In this document: positions 18,250 through 28,404 of the stretch, in pieces | How the letters are laid out: each line of letters starts with the position of its first letter | How positions within the stretch are numbered: the first letter of the stretch is position 1 | From: Bacteroidota bacterium | Lineage (GTDB): Bacteria; Bacteroidota; Bacteroidia; Bacteroidales; FEN-979 | Assembly (NCBI GenBank): GCA_026391795.1 | Contig: JAPLDI010000028.1 | Coordinates: 1-64,000 of the forward strand | Reading direction: 5' to 3' | DNA length: 64,000 nucleotides | Translations under genes and position numbers: made by a program | Notes under the pieces: generated by a model | Database searches by the model: none | The model's input: the letters and a program-made list of their open reading frames with translations, nothing else | What the model was told of the DNA's origin: nothing

Positions 18250-21200
18250 TTAAAAAGTTGCTTTCAAACCAATCGTGTAAGAACGTGTTTTCGGGTAAAC
18301 ATTGTATTGATCGATCCCGAAAGATACTCCTGTGATGTTCGTTTCAGGATCAACACCCGTGTAACCCGTTATCGTGAATAAATTGTTTGCAGCTATAAAC
18401 AGGTTGAACTTGCTGAGCCATTTTACTTTTGAAACATTGAAATCATAGGAGAGCTGAATAAAGTCGAGTTTCAAAAAGGATGCATTCTCCACATAAAAAT
18501 CGGCAATGGCGGCTCCCGAGACCCTCCCCTGCTCATACCAACCAATGGCCTCCGGCACAGCGTTCAGCGACGGCAGGATGTTCGGACTGTCAAAGAACAT
18601 ACGTGTTGCGTTGTAGATATGATTTCCCAGCCAGGCCCTGAAAGCGAAATCAAGGTTCCACCGTTTAAAAACAGTCAATGTATTTGACCAGCCGAGTTCA
18701 ACTTTCGGAGTCGGAGTCCCTACAATCCTTCTTTTGGCCTTTGTCAGATCCGTCGTATAACCTCCGCTCTCCGATTCATAAATAAAGACACCGTCTTTGA
18801 GCGTCACATAGGTCGGAAGATAAAATGCCCCGATATCCTGTCCTGCCATCAGCCCGGTTACATAATTCTCGGAACCGATCAATCCACGTCCTGTTAACTG
18901 ACCTTCATGCCTGACAGCATCCGGGGTCAGCCCCCCCAGGTCGACAATCTTTGTCTGGTTGTGGGCAGCCGTCAGGGTGGTTTTCCATGCAAAATTTCTC
19001 AGGTTAAGAACATAAGCCTGAAGTGTAAGCTCTATACCTTTATTTGACATGGTTCCCGAATTTAAATAGGTGTATGGAAAAGGATTCGGGGGAACAGGCA
19101 CCTGGTACCTTCCAAGAAGGTCGGTTGTCCGTTTACTGTATAATTCGATGCTACCGCTTAGCCTCTGGTTCAGGAATGCAAAATCAACTCCCAGGTTGTA
19201 TTCGGTTGTCTCTTCCCATTTCAGATTTGGGTTTTCGTTCCAGTTTGCACTATATGTTATAACATACTGGCCCGTTTCAGGGTTGATGGTCCTTCCGTTT
19301 GGAACCCATATTACAAGACTCAGATAATCTCCGATCTTGTCATTTCCGGATACCCCATAGCTTGCCCTCAGTTTCAACTGGTCAAGCCATTTTACCGATT
19401 TCATGAATTTTTCCTTATCGATGCTCCAGCCGATGGATGCAGTAGGGAACCACCCCCACTTATTATTCTTGCCGAACTTGGAAGAGCCATCCCTGCGAAG
19501 AGACCCGGCAACATAATACCGGCTTTTGTAGTTATATTGCGCCCGTCCGAAGAAACCGATCAGTGTCGATTCCCCTTTCCAGGAACCAATGTCACCATAG
19601 TTGACACTATTCAGGGTTGCAAGGTTATTGGGACCTGCATAAGGAGATTGAGCATCCCTGCCCTGTGCATAAAATCCGTTGTACATATCATTCTGCCATG
19701 AATAACCTAACAGAATATTGAGGTTATGGGCATCCTTAAACGACTTGACATAGGTCCCGGTGATTTCAAGGAGTTTTTTGACATCATTATCGTACTGCTT
19801 TTTTCCAAAACCGTTATCCGCCGACTGATAAAGGTTAGCCGGGCGAAAATAATTGGTGGTCTGGTCATCACGGTCATAACCAAGATTGACGGTTGCCGTG
19901 AGGCCTTTAATGATCTCCAGGTCAAATTTCAGACCGCCCAGAAACTTTTTAGCATCGCGGTTATTGGTTTCTTCGTTGATGATGGAGATCGGATTTTCGT
20001 AATTAAATACGCGTGATGACTTGTAATAAGAACCATCGGGATTATACACAGGGTCGGTGGGATTTCTTGATATCGTCTGGTAGATGATGTCATCCTGTCC
20101 GAAGCCGCTGTAACTCTGGTACTGATTTTTTTCAAAAGCGGCCATAATGTTCCCTGTAATAGTAAGATGGTCGTTCAGTGTCTTTTGGGTAACATTTACA
20201 TGGGCAGTGGTACGTTTTTTCGAGGTCCCTTTCATGATCCCGTCCCAGTTCGACTGACCCACGGATCCCAGGTAACTTCCATGCCGGTTGCCCCCGGATA
20301 TGCTCAGGTTGGTTGTGGTTGAATAACCTATACGGTAAACCTCGTCCTGCCAGTCGGTGCTGGCACCGCCATCACGGAATACACTATCCATCGTATAGTC
20401 AGGATGGGTTTTTTTAGCTGCTGCAAGAAGCGTACCGGCAAAATCCCTCATCTCACCGGCGGAAAGCACCTTCAGTTTCTTGGCAATTTTTTCGACAGAG
20501 AACTGCGTGGAAAATTCCACATTGCTGTAGGAATCATCCGGTTTCGCCTCTTTATTGGGTGATTTACTTCCTTTCTTGGTCGTAATCAAGATAACACCGT
20601 TTGAACCCTGCGATCCATAAATGGCCGTTGATGCGGCATCTTTAAGAATGTTGAACGATTCAATATCGTCCGGTGCGATCATGTTCGGGTCAGCATTCGG
20701 AATTCCATCAACCACATAAAGAGGCTGTGTGCTTGCATCATATCCTGAAGCGCCACGAACACGCACATAAAAAGGTTCACTCGGGTCGCCGCCCTTCTTC
20801 GTTACGGAAACCCCGGCAGCCTTCCCCTGTAACCCCTGGATCGGGTCGGTGATGACCCCCCCGTTGAGCTCATCCGATTTAACCATGCTCACAGCGCCGG
20901 TTTTATCGGTCTTCTTTTGTGTGCTGTATCCGATCACGATCAGTTCATTCAGGTTGTTGACTTCGTCGGCAAGCGCAATATCTATTGTTCCGCTCTCCTT
21001 TGCAGTCGCCTCCTTTTTCATATATCCTACATAAGAATAGACAATGACCGACCCCTTGGGTACAGTAAGCTTGTACTTTCCATTCACATCGCTCACTGTT
21101 CCGTGAGTTGTTCCCTTCTGAACGACAGTCGCCCCAACGATTGTCATTCCCGTGGAAAGCTCTGTAATCGTTCCGCTGATATCAACATTCTGGGCCATCA

Positions 21201-21273
21201 AACTCACCGAGCAAATCAGGAGCGTGAGGACAAGAAAGCTGTTACGGATCTTCAATCGTAAAGAATCTTTCAT
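18250..21273 (-). CDS. susC: SusC/RagA-family TonB-linked outer-membrane transporter
   Basis: This 1007-residue TonB-dependent transporter moves SusD-bound oligosaccharide into the periplasm. Order: signal peptide (ending near SLMAQ), a carboxypeptidase-regulatory-like beta domain (about 29-100, ISGTITELSTG...), a TonB-box-like ELIVIGYSTQ, the plug domain with the RagA signature ending GVILITTKKG, then the beta-barrel and a C-terminal strand ending KATF. The length is normal for the family. It heads the leftward susC-susD-susE block and is divergent from the T9SS amylase, with only 168 bases between the start codons. Confidence 0.96.
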   Translation of the reverse strand: MKDSLRLKIRNSFLVLTLLICSVSLMAQNVDISGTITELSTGMTIVGATVVQKGTTHGTVSDVNGKYKLTVPKGSVIVYSYVGYMKKEATAKESGTIDIALADEVNNLNELIVIGYSTQKKTDKTGAVSMVKSDELNGGVITDPIQGLQGKAAGVSVTKKGGDPSEPFYVRVRGASGYDASTQPLYVVDGIPNADPNMIAPDDIESFNILKDAASTAIYGSQGSNGVILITTKKGSKSPNKEAKPDDSYSNVEFSTQFSVEKIAKKLKVLSAGEMRDFAGTLLAAAKKTHPDYTMDSVFRDGGASTDWQDEVYRIGYSTTTNLSISGGNRHGSYLGSVGQSNWDGIMKGTSKKRTTAHVNVTQKTLNDHLTITGNIMAAFEKNQYQSYSGFGQDDIIYQTISRNPTDPVYNPDGSYYKSSRVFNYENPISIINEETNNRDAKKFLGGLKFDLEIIKGLTATVNLGYDRDDQTTNYFRPANLYQSADNGFGKKQYDNDVKKLLEITGTYVKSFKDAHNLNILLGYSWQNDMYNGFYAQGRDAQSPYAGPNNLATLNSVNYGDIGSWKGESTLIGFFGRAQYNYKSRYYVAGSLRRDGSSKFGKNNKWGWFPTASIGWSIDKEKFMKSVKWLDQLKLRASYGVSGNDKIGDYLSLVIWVPNGRTINPETGQYVITYSANWNENPNLKWEETTEYNLGVDFAFLNQRLSGSIELYSKRTTDLLGRYQVPVPPNPFPYTYLNSGTMSNKGIELTLQAYVLNLRNFAWKTTLTAAHNQTKIVDLGGLTPDAVRHEGQLTGRGLIGSENYVTGLMAGQDIGAFYLPTYVTLKDGVFIYESESGGYTTDLTKAKRRIVGTPTPKVELGWSNTLTVFKRWNLDFAFRAWLGNHIYNATRMFFDSPNILPSLNAVPEAIGWYEQGRVSGAAIADFYVENASFLKLDFIQLSYDFNVSKVKWLSKFNLFIAANNLFTITGYTGVDPETNITGVSFGIDQYNVYPKTRSYTIGLKATF

Positions 21274-21349
21274 AGGTTAATTTATTAGAGATATGTAGTT
21301 TGTAAAATGATATACAGTTATTTAAATATTAAATCTCCGAAAAGGCTCG

Positions 21350-21367
21350 TAAATTTGCACAAATTTA
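21350..21367. promoter_or_regulatory. Inverted TAAATTTG boxes in the susC/amylase divergent region
   Basis: TAAATTTG at 21350-21357 and its exact inverse CAAATTTA at 21360-21367, two bases apart, each match the -7 consensus TAnnTTTG on their own strand. They sit 84 bases before the amylase ATG and 86 bases before the susC ATG. No good -33 box lies at the expected distance on either strand, so an operator is also possible. Confidence 0.45.
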
Positions 21368-21441
21368 ATAAAACAATTGAAAAAAAGTTAAAGGCATAAC
21401 AATTTAATCTTTTTGCGTTTATATTGTGTCAACTTTCCCGG

Positions 21442-24276
21442 ATGAAATACAAAATCTATCGATTGCCCGTTTTATTTTTGTTCTTTTTGATCTGTACATT
21501 TCAGTCAATAGCTCAGGTTGTTATTTCAGATCCAGCGTTTCCACTGGAGACCGATTCAGTAACTCTCATCTTCGATGCAAAACAAGGATCGGGAGGACTG
21601 GCCGGCTATACAGGTGATGTATATGCCCACACAGGGGTGATCACCAACAACAGCATTTCCCCGAGCGACTGGAAATACGTTAAAACTGTCTGGGGTGTGA
21701 ATACACCCGATACCAAGCTTACCCGGATCGGGACAGACCTCTACTCGCTGAAGATCAAATCCTCGGTCAGGACCTATTATGGAGTGGTGGCTCCCGATAC
21801 TGTTCTGAAGATGGCATTCGTTTTCAGGAGCGATGTAGCCGTGAACGGGAATTACCTGCAGGGAAAAATGAGCGATGGCGGAGATATCTTTGTGAGCATC
21901 TACAAACCCGGAATCCAGATCTCACTGTCAAAACCTTCGGGAGGGGTTGCAATTCTGAAATTGGGCGATACTCTCGGTGTAACACTGAATTCCATTTTCG
22001 CTGACTCGGTCTTTCTATACATCAACAACACGGAGGTCAGAAAAGCTGCCGGAGATACCCTCTCATACCTGATCCTTGCCAATAATTATGGTAAATTCTG
22101 GGTTAAAGGGCTTGCCCGCAACGCAACAGCTTCAGCAGCAGACTCCTTCTATTACTATGTCAGGAAACCGGTGACCATTGAGCCCTTGCCTGCCGGGATC
22201 AAACCCGGAATCAACTATACCGGCGCTACCGATGTCACACTCTGCCTCTTTGCACCTCAAAAATCCTACTGCTTTGTGATTGGTGATTTTAATGACTGGC
22301 AGCTTGACACATCAACGTATATGAAAATGTCACCTGACAGTAGCAATTTCTGGGTCGTGATCCATAACCTCATACCGGGGAAAGAATATATTTACCAGTA
22401 TTTTGTTGACGGCGAGATCCGGATCGGAGATCCCTATGCAGAAAAAGTGAGTGATCCCTGGAACGACAGTTACATCACCAGTGCGACCTATCCGGGGATC
22501 CTTCCCTATCCTGCAGGAAAAACATTTGGTATTGCCACGGTTCTGCAGATAAATGCTCCCTCCTATTCATGGAAAACATCTTCGTTTTCGCCACCCGAAA
22601 GGACGAACATGGTTATTTATGAATTGCTCGTGAGGGATTTCACAGACAAACATACCTTCCAGGCAGTCATCGACACCATCCAGTACCTGAAGCACCTTGG
22701 CATCAATACACTGGAGCTGATGCCCGTCAATGAATTTGAAGGGAACAGCAGCTGGGGATATAATACCAGTTATTACTTTGCCGTGGATAAATATTATGGT
22801 CCGAAAAACGACCTGAAGAAACTGATCGACACCTGTCACCAAAACGGCATGGCAGTGATCCTTGATGTGGTCTACAATCATGCCTTCGGCCAGTCGCCCT
22901 ATGCAATGCTATACTGGGACAAGCTGAACAACCGGCCCGATTCAACCAGCCCCTTCTACAATCCTGTCCCAAAACACGATTACAATGTCGGGAACGATAT
23001 GAACCACGAATCCTCATCATCAAAACAGTACATCAGCCGTTCACTGAAATTCTGGCTCGGGGAATTCAGGGTTGACGGTTTCCGTTTCGACCTTTCCAAA
23101 GGGTTTACGCAAAAGAACACACTGGGTAACACCACTGCATGGGGAATGTATGACGCTTCACGGATTGCTATCCTGGCAGCCTACGCCGATACTGTCAAAA
23201 AATACAATCCGGCTGCCTCCGTGATCCTTGAGCATTTCGCGGAGAACAGCGAAGAAAAAGATCTGTGTAACCGGAGCATGATGCTCTGGGGCAATTCAAA
23301 CTATGCCTATTGTGAAGCAGCGATGGGTTATAATGACGGGAGCAATTCCAATTTTTCCGCAGTCTCATATAAAGAACGCGACTGGTCGAACAGCAACCTT
23401 GTCGGGTACATGGAGAGTCACGATGAAGAGCGCCTGATGTACAAATGCCTCCAGTGGGGCAACAGTTCAACAACCTACGACATCAAGAAAACAGAAACAG
23501 CTCTTCTGCGGATGCGGCTGGATGCTTTGTTCTTTTTTACTGTTCCCGGTCCGAAACTAATGTGGCAGTTTGGTGAACTTGGCTATGATTACAGCATCGA
23601 CTACAATGGCCGTACCGGCGAAAAGCCCGTAAAGTGGGATTATTATTCTGAACCCGGTCGTCGCAACCTCAACCGGTTTTACAGTGCGATCATAAAGCTG
23701 AGGCAAAGAGAACCCATCTTCACAGCCACCGACTTCCAGATGGATGTTCAGTCGGCCTATAAAAGAATACAGTTGCATAAAAACGATCAGTACGCCCTTG
23801 TGCTTGGAAATTTCGGTATCGCAGCACTTGATATAAACCCGGCATTCCCCCACACCGGCAGGTGGTATGAATACCTTACCGGCGATTCATTGCAGGTTGA
23901 CAATGTCACTTCCACACTGAAATTTGCAGCCGGGGAGTACCATCTTTATACCGATACCAGGATCGTGAACCCTGATTTTCTTGATACAACCTGGATGGCC
24001 AAACCGGTAACCAGCAGTGCTTTCAGTAATGTCTACCCCAATCCTTCGTCCGGGGAGGTCTATGCAGCCATCAACACAGGATCCCAGAAACAATCTGAAG
24101 TTGAATTCGAGCTGTACAACAACCTTGGGCAGGTGGTAAGCATGTTTACTGAAAAAATAAGCGGGTATCAGGTTGTCAGGATCGATGGAAGGGGTTACAC
24201 CTTCACAAGCGGGATTTTCCTGCTGAGGATCAAAGCCGATGGCAACAAGGCTTTGCATAAGATCGTCATAAAATGA
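21442..24276 (+). CDS. T9SS-sorted multidomain GH13 alpha-amylase
   Basis: This 944-residue secreted amylase uses the ATG at 21442, which opens a clean signal peptide (cleavage near SIAQ); the in-frame TTG at 21424 would add six residues. Domains: an Ig-like/starch-module region (about 24-230), a CBM48-like module (about 260-350, with FVIGDFNDWQ), and a GH13 barrel from about residue 388 with ILDVVYNHA, GFRFDLSKG (nucleophile Asp550), VILEHFAEN (acid/base Glu597) and YMESHDEERLM (Asp661). A type A T9SS sorting domain starts at VYPNPSSGE. It is divergent from susC and would make oligosaccharides outside the cell for SusCD. Confidence 0.92.
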   Translation: MKYKIYRLPVLFLFFLICTFQSIAQVVISDPAFPLETDSVTLIFDAKQGSGGLAGYTGDVYAHTGVITNNSISPSDWKYVKTVWGVNTPDTKLTRIGTDLYSLKIKSSVRTYYGVVAPDTVLKMAFVFRSDVAVNGNYLQGKMSDGGDIFVSIYKPGIQISLSKPSGGVAILKLGDTLGVTLNSIFADSVFLYINNTEVRKAAGDTLSYLILANNYGKFWVKGLARNATASAADSFYYYVRKPVTIEPLPAGIKPGINYTGATDVTLCLFAPQKSYCFVIGDFNDWQLDTSTYMKMSPDSSNFWVVIHNLIPGKEYIYQYFVDGEIRIGDPYAEKVSDPWNDSYITSATYPGILPYPAGKTFGIATVLQINAPSYSWKTSSFSPPERTNMVIYELLVRDFTDKHTFQAVIDTIQYLKHLGINTLELMPVNEFEGNSSWGYNTSYYFAVDKYYGPKNDLKKLIDTCHQNGMAVILDVVYNHAFGQSPYAMLYWDKLNNRPDSTSPFYNPVPKHDYNVGNDMNHESSSSKQYISRSLKFWLGEFRVDGFRFDLSKGFTQKNTLGNTTAWGMYDASRIAILAAYADTVKKYNPAASVILEHFAENSEEKDLCNRSMMLWGNSNYAYCEAAMGYNDGSNSNFSAVSYKERDWSNSNLVGYMESHDEERLMYKCLQWGNSSTTYDIKKTETALLRMRLDALFFFTVPGPKLMWQFGELGYDYSIDYNGRTGEKPVKWDYYSEPGRRNLNRFYSAIIKLRQREPIFTATDFQMDVQSAYKRIQLHKNDQYALVLGNFGIAALDINPAFPHTGRWYEYLTGDSLQVDNVTSTLKFAAGEYHLYTDTRIVNPDFLDTTWMAKPVTSSAFSNVYPNPSSGEVYAAINTGSQKQSEVEFELYNNLGQVVSMFTEKISGYQVVRIDGRGYTFTSGIFLLRIKADGNKALHKIVIK

Positions 24277-24310
24277 TTTTTCTTATCTTTGCTCCACTCA
24301 ATCTGATCCA

Positions 24311-25633
24311 ATGAAGCGATTTTCCGTATTCTTTTCCTGCATTCTTTTTTCTTTGTACATTTCCGGATATGTTGCCGGACAAAGTTCGTCAACCGCATCC
24401 CATTCACCAAAATCAGGCCTGATCACCTTCCAGGTGGATATGACCCAGTGGGTTGAAAAAGGTCTTTTCAACCCTGCCGCCGATTCTCTTGATATGCCCG
24501 GGACGATGAACAACTGGACAGGCTCCCCGCTTTTGCAAAAAGTTGATACCTCCCTGGTTTACCAGATTGTCATGGCACTGAACACCGCCACGGCTGAGGA
24601 ATTCAGGTTCAGGATCAACCGCGACTCGAACAATGTTGAACTTGTCAGTCACATGTACCGTGTTCCGAACGACACGGCGACGGTGAAATACATGTACAAC
24701 GATTATGACACAGCCACGGTTCCCATCACCTTTAAATGCCATATGTATTACCAGATCCGGGCCGGCCATTTTGATCCAAACCCGCTCCGGGATTACCTTG
24801 ATGTGGCAGGATCTTTCAATGGCAACGGAGCCTATGACCTTCTTTTTGACCGGGAACTGGACAGCATTTACCAGGTCACGCTCAACCTGCCGAAATCACT
24901 CATAAGTCCTGTAATTCCGCTGATGTTTAAATTCAGGATCAACGGCGACACAAACAATGCAGAATTCCCCGACGGGGGACCCTCCCGTACTTACTTTCTT
25001 CAGGATACCACCGGCGGTGTCAAAAATCTGGTGGATGTTTGGTACAACAACATTGATCCTTCCGTTCCTGCTGCACCTTTCGTGACCAACGTCTCGATCC
25101 AGGGAATTTTTGCTGCAAAGCAGGTCCTCACCGGTGCCTATAGTTATGAAGATTATGACCTGAAGCCCGAAGGCAATTCACTCTTCCGCTGGTATATTGC
25201 AGATTCAGTGACTCAGGTGAACCTGACCCCGATCGGTGATTCTACCATAAACTATGTGGTCGATTCCCTGAATGCAGGAAAGTACATCGCCTTTGATGTC
25301 ACTCCGGTTGCCGCCGGAACCGGTGATTCGCTGATCGGAAAAACGGTCAGGGTATGGACTGGAAAGATCGGGGCCGTCGGTATTTCCAACCTGGGGATGA
25401 CCACAGTTCATTATTTTCCCAACCCGGCTTCAGAGATGATCACTTTTGACAATCTCGGGAATACATCCCGGATCGAGTTCTACAGTTTCTCAGGACAAAG
25501 AATTTCAATACTGGAAACCTTGAATCGGAAGCAGGTCAGCAAGGACATATCCGGGTTCAGTGAAGGAATTTACCTGCTACGTTTCTGCAGGTCTGACAAC
25601 AGATACAGCACTGCGAAATTCATCAAGAGATAA
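24311..25633 (+). CDS. T9SS-sorted protein with two starch-module-like repeats
   Basis: This 440-residue secreted protein has a signal peptide (cleavage after VAG near residue 22) and two repeats of about 100 residues. They share the pattern ITF-VDM, then GLFNP or HFDPNP, D-L-D-PGTMNNW or DVAGSFNGNG, and FRFRINRDSNN or FKFRINGDTNN. An Ig-like domain with YSYEDYDLKPEGNSLFRWY and a T9SS type A sorting domain (from YFPNPASEM) complete it. No catalytic domain is seen. The repeats look like starch-binding beta-sandwiches, so it may be a non-catalytic surface binding protein. It lies 34 bases after the T9SS amylase. Confidence 0.75.
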   Translation: MKRFSVFFSCILFSLYISGYVAGQSSSTASHSPKSGLITFQVDMTQWVEKGLFNPAADSLDMPGTMNNWTGSPLLQKVDTSLVYQIVMALNTATAEEFRFRINRDSNNVELVSHMYRVPNDTATVKYMYNDYDTATVPITFKCHMYYQIRAGHFDPNPLRDYLDVAGSFNGNGAYDLLFDRELDSIYQVTLNLPKSLISPVIPLMFKFRINGDTNNAEFPDGGPSRTYFLQDTTGGVKNLVDVWYNNIDPSVPAAPFVTNVSIQGIFAAKQVLTGAYSYEDYDLKPEGNSLFRWYIADSVTQVNLTPIGDSTINYVVDSLNAGKYIAFDVTPVAAGTGDSLIGKTVRVWTGKIGAVGISNLGMTTVHYFPNPASEMITFDNLGNTSRIEFYSFSGQRISILETLNRKQVSKDISGFSEGIYLLRFCRSDNRYSTAKFIKR

Positions 25634-25685
25634 CATCGGACTCTGACACAGAGAGAATTTCTCCTTCCTTTTTATTCGCTTTCCT

Positions 25686-28274
25686 TTAATCTTTCGGAAA
25701 ATATTTCCTGAAAAAGTATTTTGAGCCTGTCTCATCCCGCAACCGGGCGGCCTCCTTGTAATATGCCATGCGGAAGAATTTCATCCATTTGTCGTTCCCG
25801 TTGTAACTATCCAGAAGCAGGACAGGATTCTGATCGGGCCGGCCGGCAAAATCCTTTGCCGCAAATTCCTTCCCTAGCCATTCAAGCGGTTCTTTTACAG
25901 ATTCAGAGGGATAAGCTTGCAGCCGCAGCAATTTCAGGTAACGCAATGACGGATCGGCGTCCTTTCTTGCCACATAAACCAAAAGTGCCTCATGGGTCAG
26001 ATCCGGGATTGCCCGCTCCTTAATATAGTCGAACATGGCAACAATGGATACCCCGAACCTCCCCACCTCATGGACCCGGTTGTAACTCTCTGCCTCCAGG
26101 AACCGGTTCACAGCATCCCTGTATTTGCCGATGCTTACAAAAACATCAACTTCCTTCAGCATTCGCTGGTATTCGAAGACTTCCCTGTATTTGTCAGCAG
26201 TGTCCTTCACTCCCCTCAGCGGGATATCACAATCGCTGAATTCCTTTGCAACTGCAACAGCGGAATCAGTCAGCGAAGCAGCCAGGATGAAATCGAGCAG
26301 TTCCCGTTCCCGCTGCGCACGCAGAAGGAAGACCTCGGCAGACTCACCTGCGTTCCAGCAGATAAGCTCGTCGACTTTCCTGCGGTATCCTGCTACCGCA
26401 TCCGACAATTCCCGGGAGCCTCCCGCACCTGTGGTGCGCTGAACAAATGCGATCGAATCCGCAAATTTCCGGGCCAGATCCAGGTGGTTTGTCCAGATCC
26501 TGTACTCACCGGCATAGAGCAGGTGGATCAGGTAAAAAGGATAGGTCAGCTTGCAAAGCGAGTCGAGCAGCTGGTCGGTCGGATAACTTTCGTCCACCGC
26601 AAGCTGCCTGGCAAGAAAAAAATTCCGTCCGGCCTCAGGCTTGTCGAACTTTGCCAGGCTCTTCTCTCCCTCGCTGATAAGGATCCTGTACCTGCAATAC
26701 TGCATGCGGGGCTCAAGTTTCCGGTGAAGGGAAGAAATGGTGAGGGAATCAAATCCTTTTTCAAAATCACGGTAACAGGCAAGTGCCTCCGGGTACCGGG
26801 ATGATGAATAAAGCGTATCGCAGGCTGAAATGCTCCCGGCAACCAGCTTCAGAAAAACATCATTGAACAGCGAATCGGAAGTGACATGTGCTGAATGTGC
26901 CTTCCTGTATAGCTGTGCACGCAAGACGTAGGAACGCGCCATCTCATTCTTTTTGTTCCGGATTGCACCATCGGCCACTCCGAGATAGGATTCATAGATG
27001 CCATTGGCCGCTTTGGTGATGATGGCATTGTCATCGGTTTTGCTTTTCAGGAACAGGTCCGCTTCACTGAAAAGCTTTGCATTTCCCAGCAACTCCACGG
27101 CTTCTGCAAATTGCCGGTTGTTCATCAGTTCATCCGAACGCTGATGGTAAGCCTTGTTGATCTTATCCGAAATCAGGACCAGGACCGAATCGGCATCCCT
27201 GCCGGGAAACATTTTCGTTACAAGGTTCCTGATTATTTCACGGTCATCCCCGAAGGCATTCAGACGAAAATAGCGTTCCAGGTATTCCTGATAAATTGAA
27301 CTGTTCCGCTCGGTCACAAGCATCGACCAGCGGATATAACATCCCATACCATCAAGAAATTGCCGGATCAGGGTGTCCTCTGAGAAACCTGAAATAACGG
27401 TATCCGTAGTCTTTATCGTCTCCCGGAAGGTCATCGTTGCACTGAATGACAAACGGGAAAGACGGTCAAATTTCACGTTGAATCCTGCCGGATCCAGTGA
27501 ATCAAGACCCAGGCGCACTGGAAACTTTTTCTCCTTAAGGATCACCAGGACCTTGTTCACCTCCTCCAGGGTAATAAAACTGCCGGGATAGCGGCTGATA
27601 TCGGCCAGGTCAAGCATTTCAGCTTTCTTACCCAGTGAATCGAGTATGGCAACCGCTGCATAATAGTCGTTGATAAGGGTCACCCGTTCATGAAACCTGA
27701 CAAGGGCATCCTGATCAAAATAAAAACGAACACCATCCAGTACCAGGGAATCTTCTGCAGAGAGAAGACGGGGAAGCGGGTATTCAAGGAGTGCAGAATC
27801 GCTTCCGGCAAGTTTCAGACCCTTCGTCTCAGGGAGATCAAATACGGCAGAACTGTCTTTTCCCTGGACATGGCACCCGAAATCCACACGGTCAGGCATC
27901 ATGACAGTTGCCATCGGGAATCTTCGGAACGTTGTAAACCCGCTTACCTTCATCTTGCCGAAAAAGAACCCGGCACCCGGATTTTCGTTTTCCGGGGTTG
28001 TGATCTGAGCCCGGATCTCGGCGTTGAGAAGAAATGAGATCCTGCGTGGGTTTTTGACTGCATCCTCCGCAATCACAGCGATCATATCGTTGGGAATATC
28101 AGAATAAGCCGGTTCATCGATGGAATACCTGAAGGTGAATTGCACGGGGTAAGTGAAGATGTGTGTGATTCTCTGGGCTTCCACGGCTTGCGGAAGGAAC
28201 AGGCAGCAGAACAGGAAAATGTACAGGTTAATGATTCTGAATCGCAACAATGCCTCTGGATTAGTGATGCCCAA
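25686..28274 (-). CDS. Secreted protein of unknown function, helical repeat-rich
   Basis: I do not recognise this 862-residue protein. It opens with a signal peptide (IYIFLFCCLFLPQAVEAQ), so it is periplasmic or outer-membrane associated. An N-terminal beta-rich part (about 35-180) is followed by a long mainly helical part in which stretches such as ELMNNRQFAEAVELLGNAKLF resemble degenerate tetratricopeptide helices. There is no in-frame ATG before the signal peptide: the start must be TTG at 28274, 28250 or 28247. A TACTTTTG -7-like box at 28279-28272 overlaps the first TTG and would favour the later ones. It converges with the T9SS protein gene and is divergent from the NADH dehydrogenase gene. 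Confidence 0.75.
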   Translation of the reverse strand: MGITNPEALLRFRIINLYIFLFCCLFLPQAVEAQRITHIFTYPVQFTFRYSIDEPAYSDIPNDMIAVIAEDAVKNPRRISFLLNAEIRAQITTPENENPGAGFFFGKMKVSGFTTFRRFPMATVMMPDRVDFGCHVQGKDSSAVFDLPETKGLKLAGSDSALLEYPLPRLLSAEDSLVLDGVRFYFDQDALVRFHERVTLINDYYAAVAILDSLGKKAEMLDLADISRYPGSFITLEEVNKVLVILKEKKFPVRLGLDSLDPAGFNVKFDRLSRLSFSATMTFRETIKTTDTVISGFSEDTLIRQFLDGMGCYIRWSMLVTERNSSIYQEYLERYFRLNAFGDDREIIRNLVTKMFPGRDADSVLVLISDKINKAYHQRSDELMNNRQFAEAVELLGNAKLFSEADLFLKSKTDDNAIITKAANGIYESYLGVADGAIRNKKNEMARSYVLRAQLYRKAHSAHVTSDSLFNDVFLKLVAGSISACDTLYSSSRYPEALACYRDFEKGFDSLTISSLHRKLEPRMQYCRYRILISEGEKSLAKFDKPEAGRNFFLARQLAVDESYPTDQLLDSLCKLTYPFYLIHLLYAGEYRIWTNHLDLARKFADSIAFVQRTTGAGGSRELSDAVAGYRRKVDELICWNAGESAEVFLLRAQRERELLDFILAASLTDSAVAVAKEFSDCDIPLRGVKDTADKYREVFEYQRMLKEVDVFVSIGKYRDAVNRFLEAESYNRVHEVGRFGVSIVAMFDYIKERAIPDLTHEALLVYVARKDADPSLRYLKLLRLQAYPSESVKEPLEWLGKEFAAKDFAGRPDQNPVLLLDSYNGNDKWMKFFRMAYYKEAARLRDETGSKYFFRKYFPKD

Positions 28275-28404
28275 AAGTACACAATTGCACCAATTTGTTT
28301 TATTCAGAAGCGGAATTTCACCAGCGGAACTGTAAATCTGTCATGCAGCATATATTGGTACGGCTTTTGACTCTCCCGTTTTTCATTCAGGAAGGGTTCA
28401 TCAA

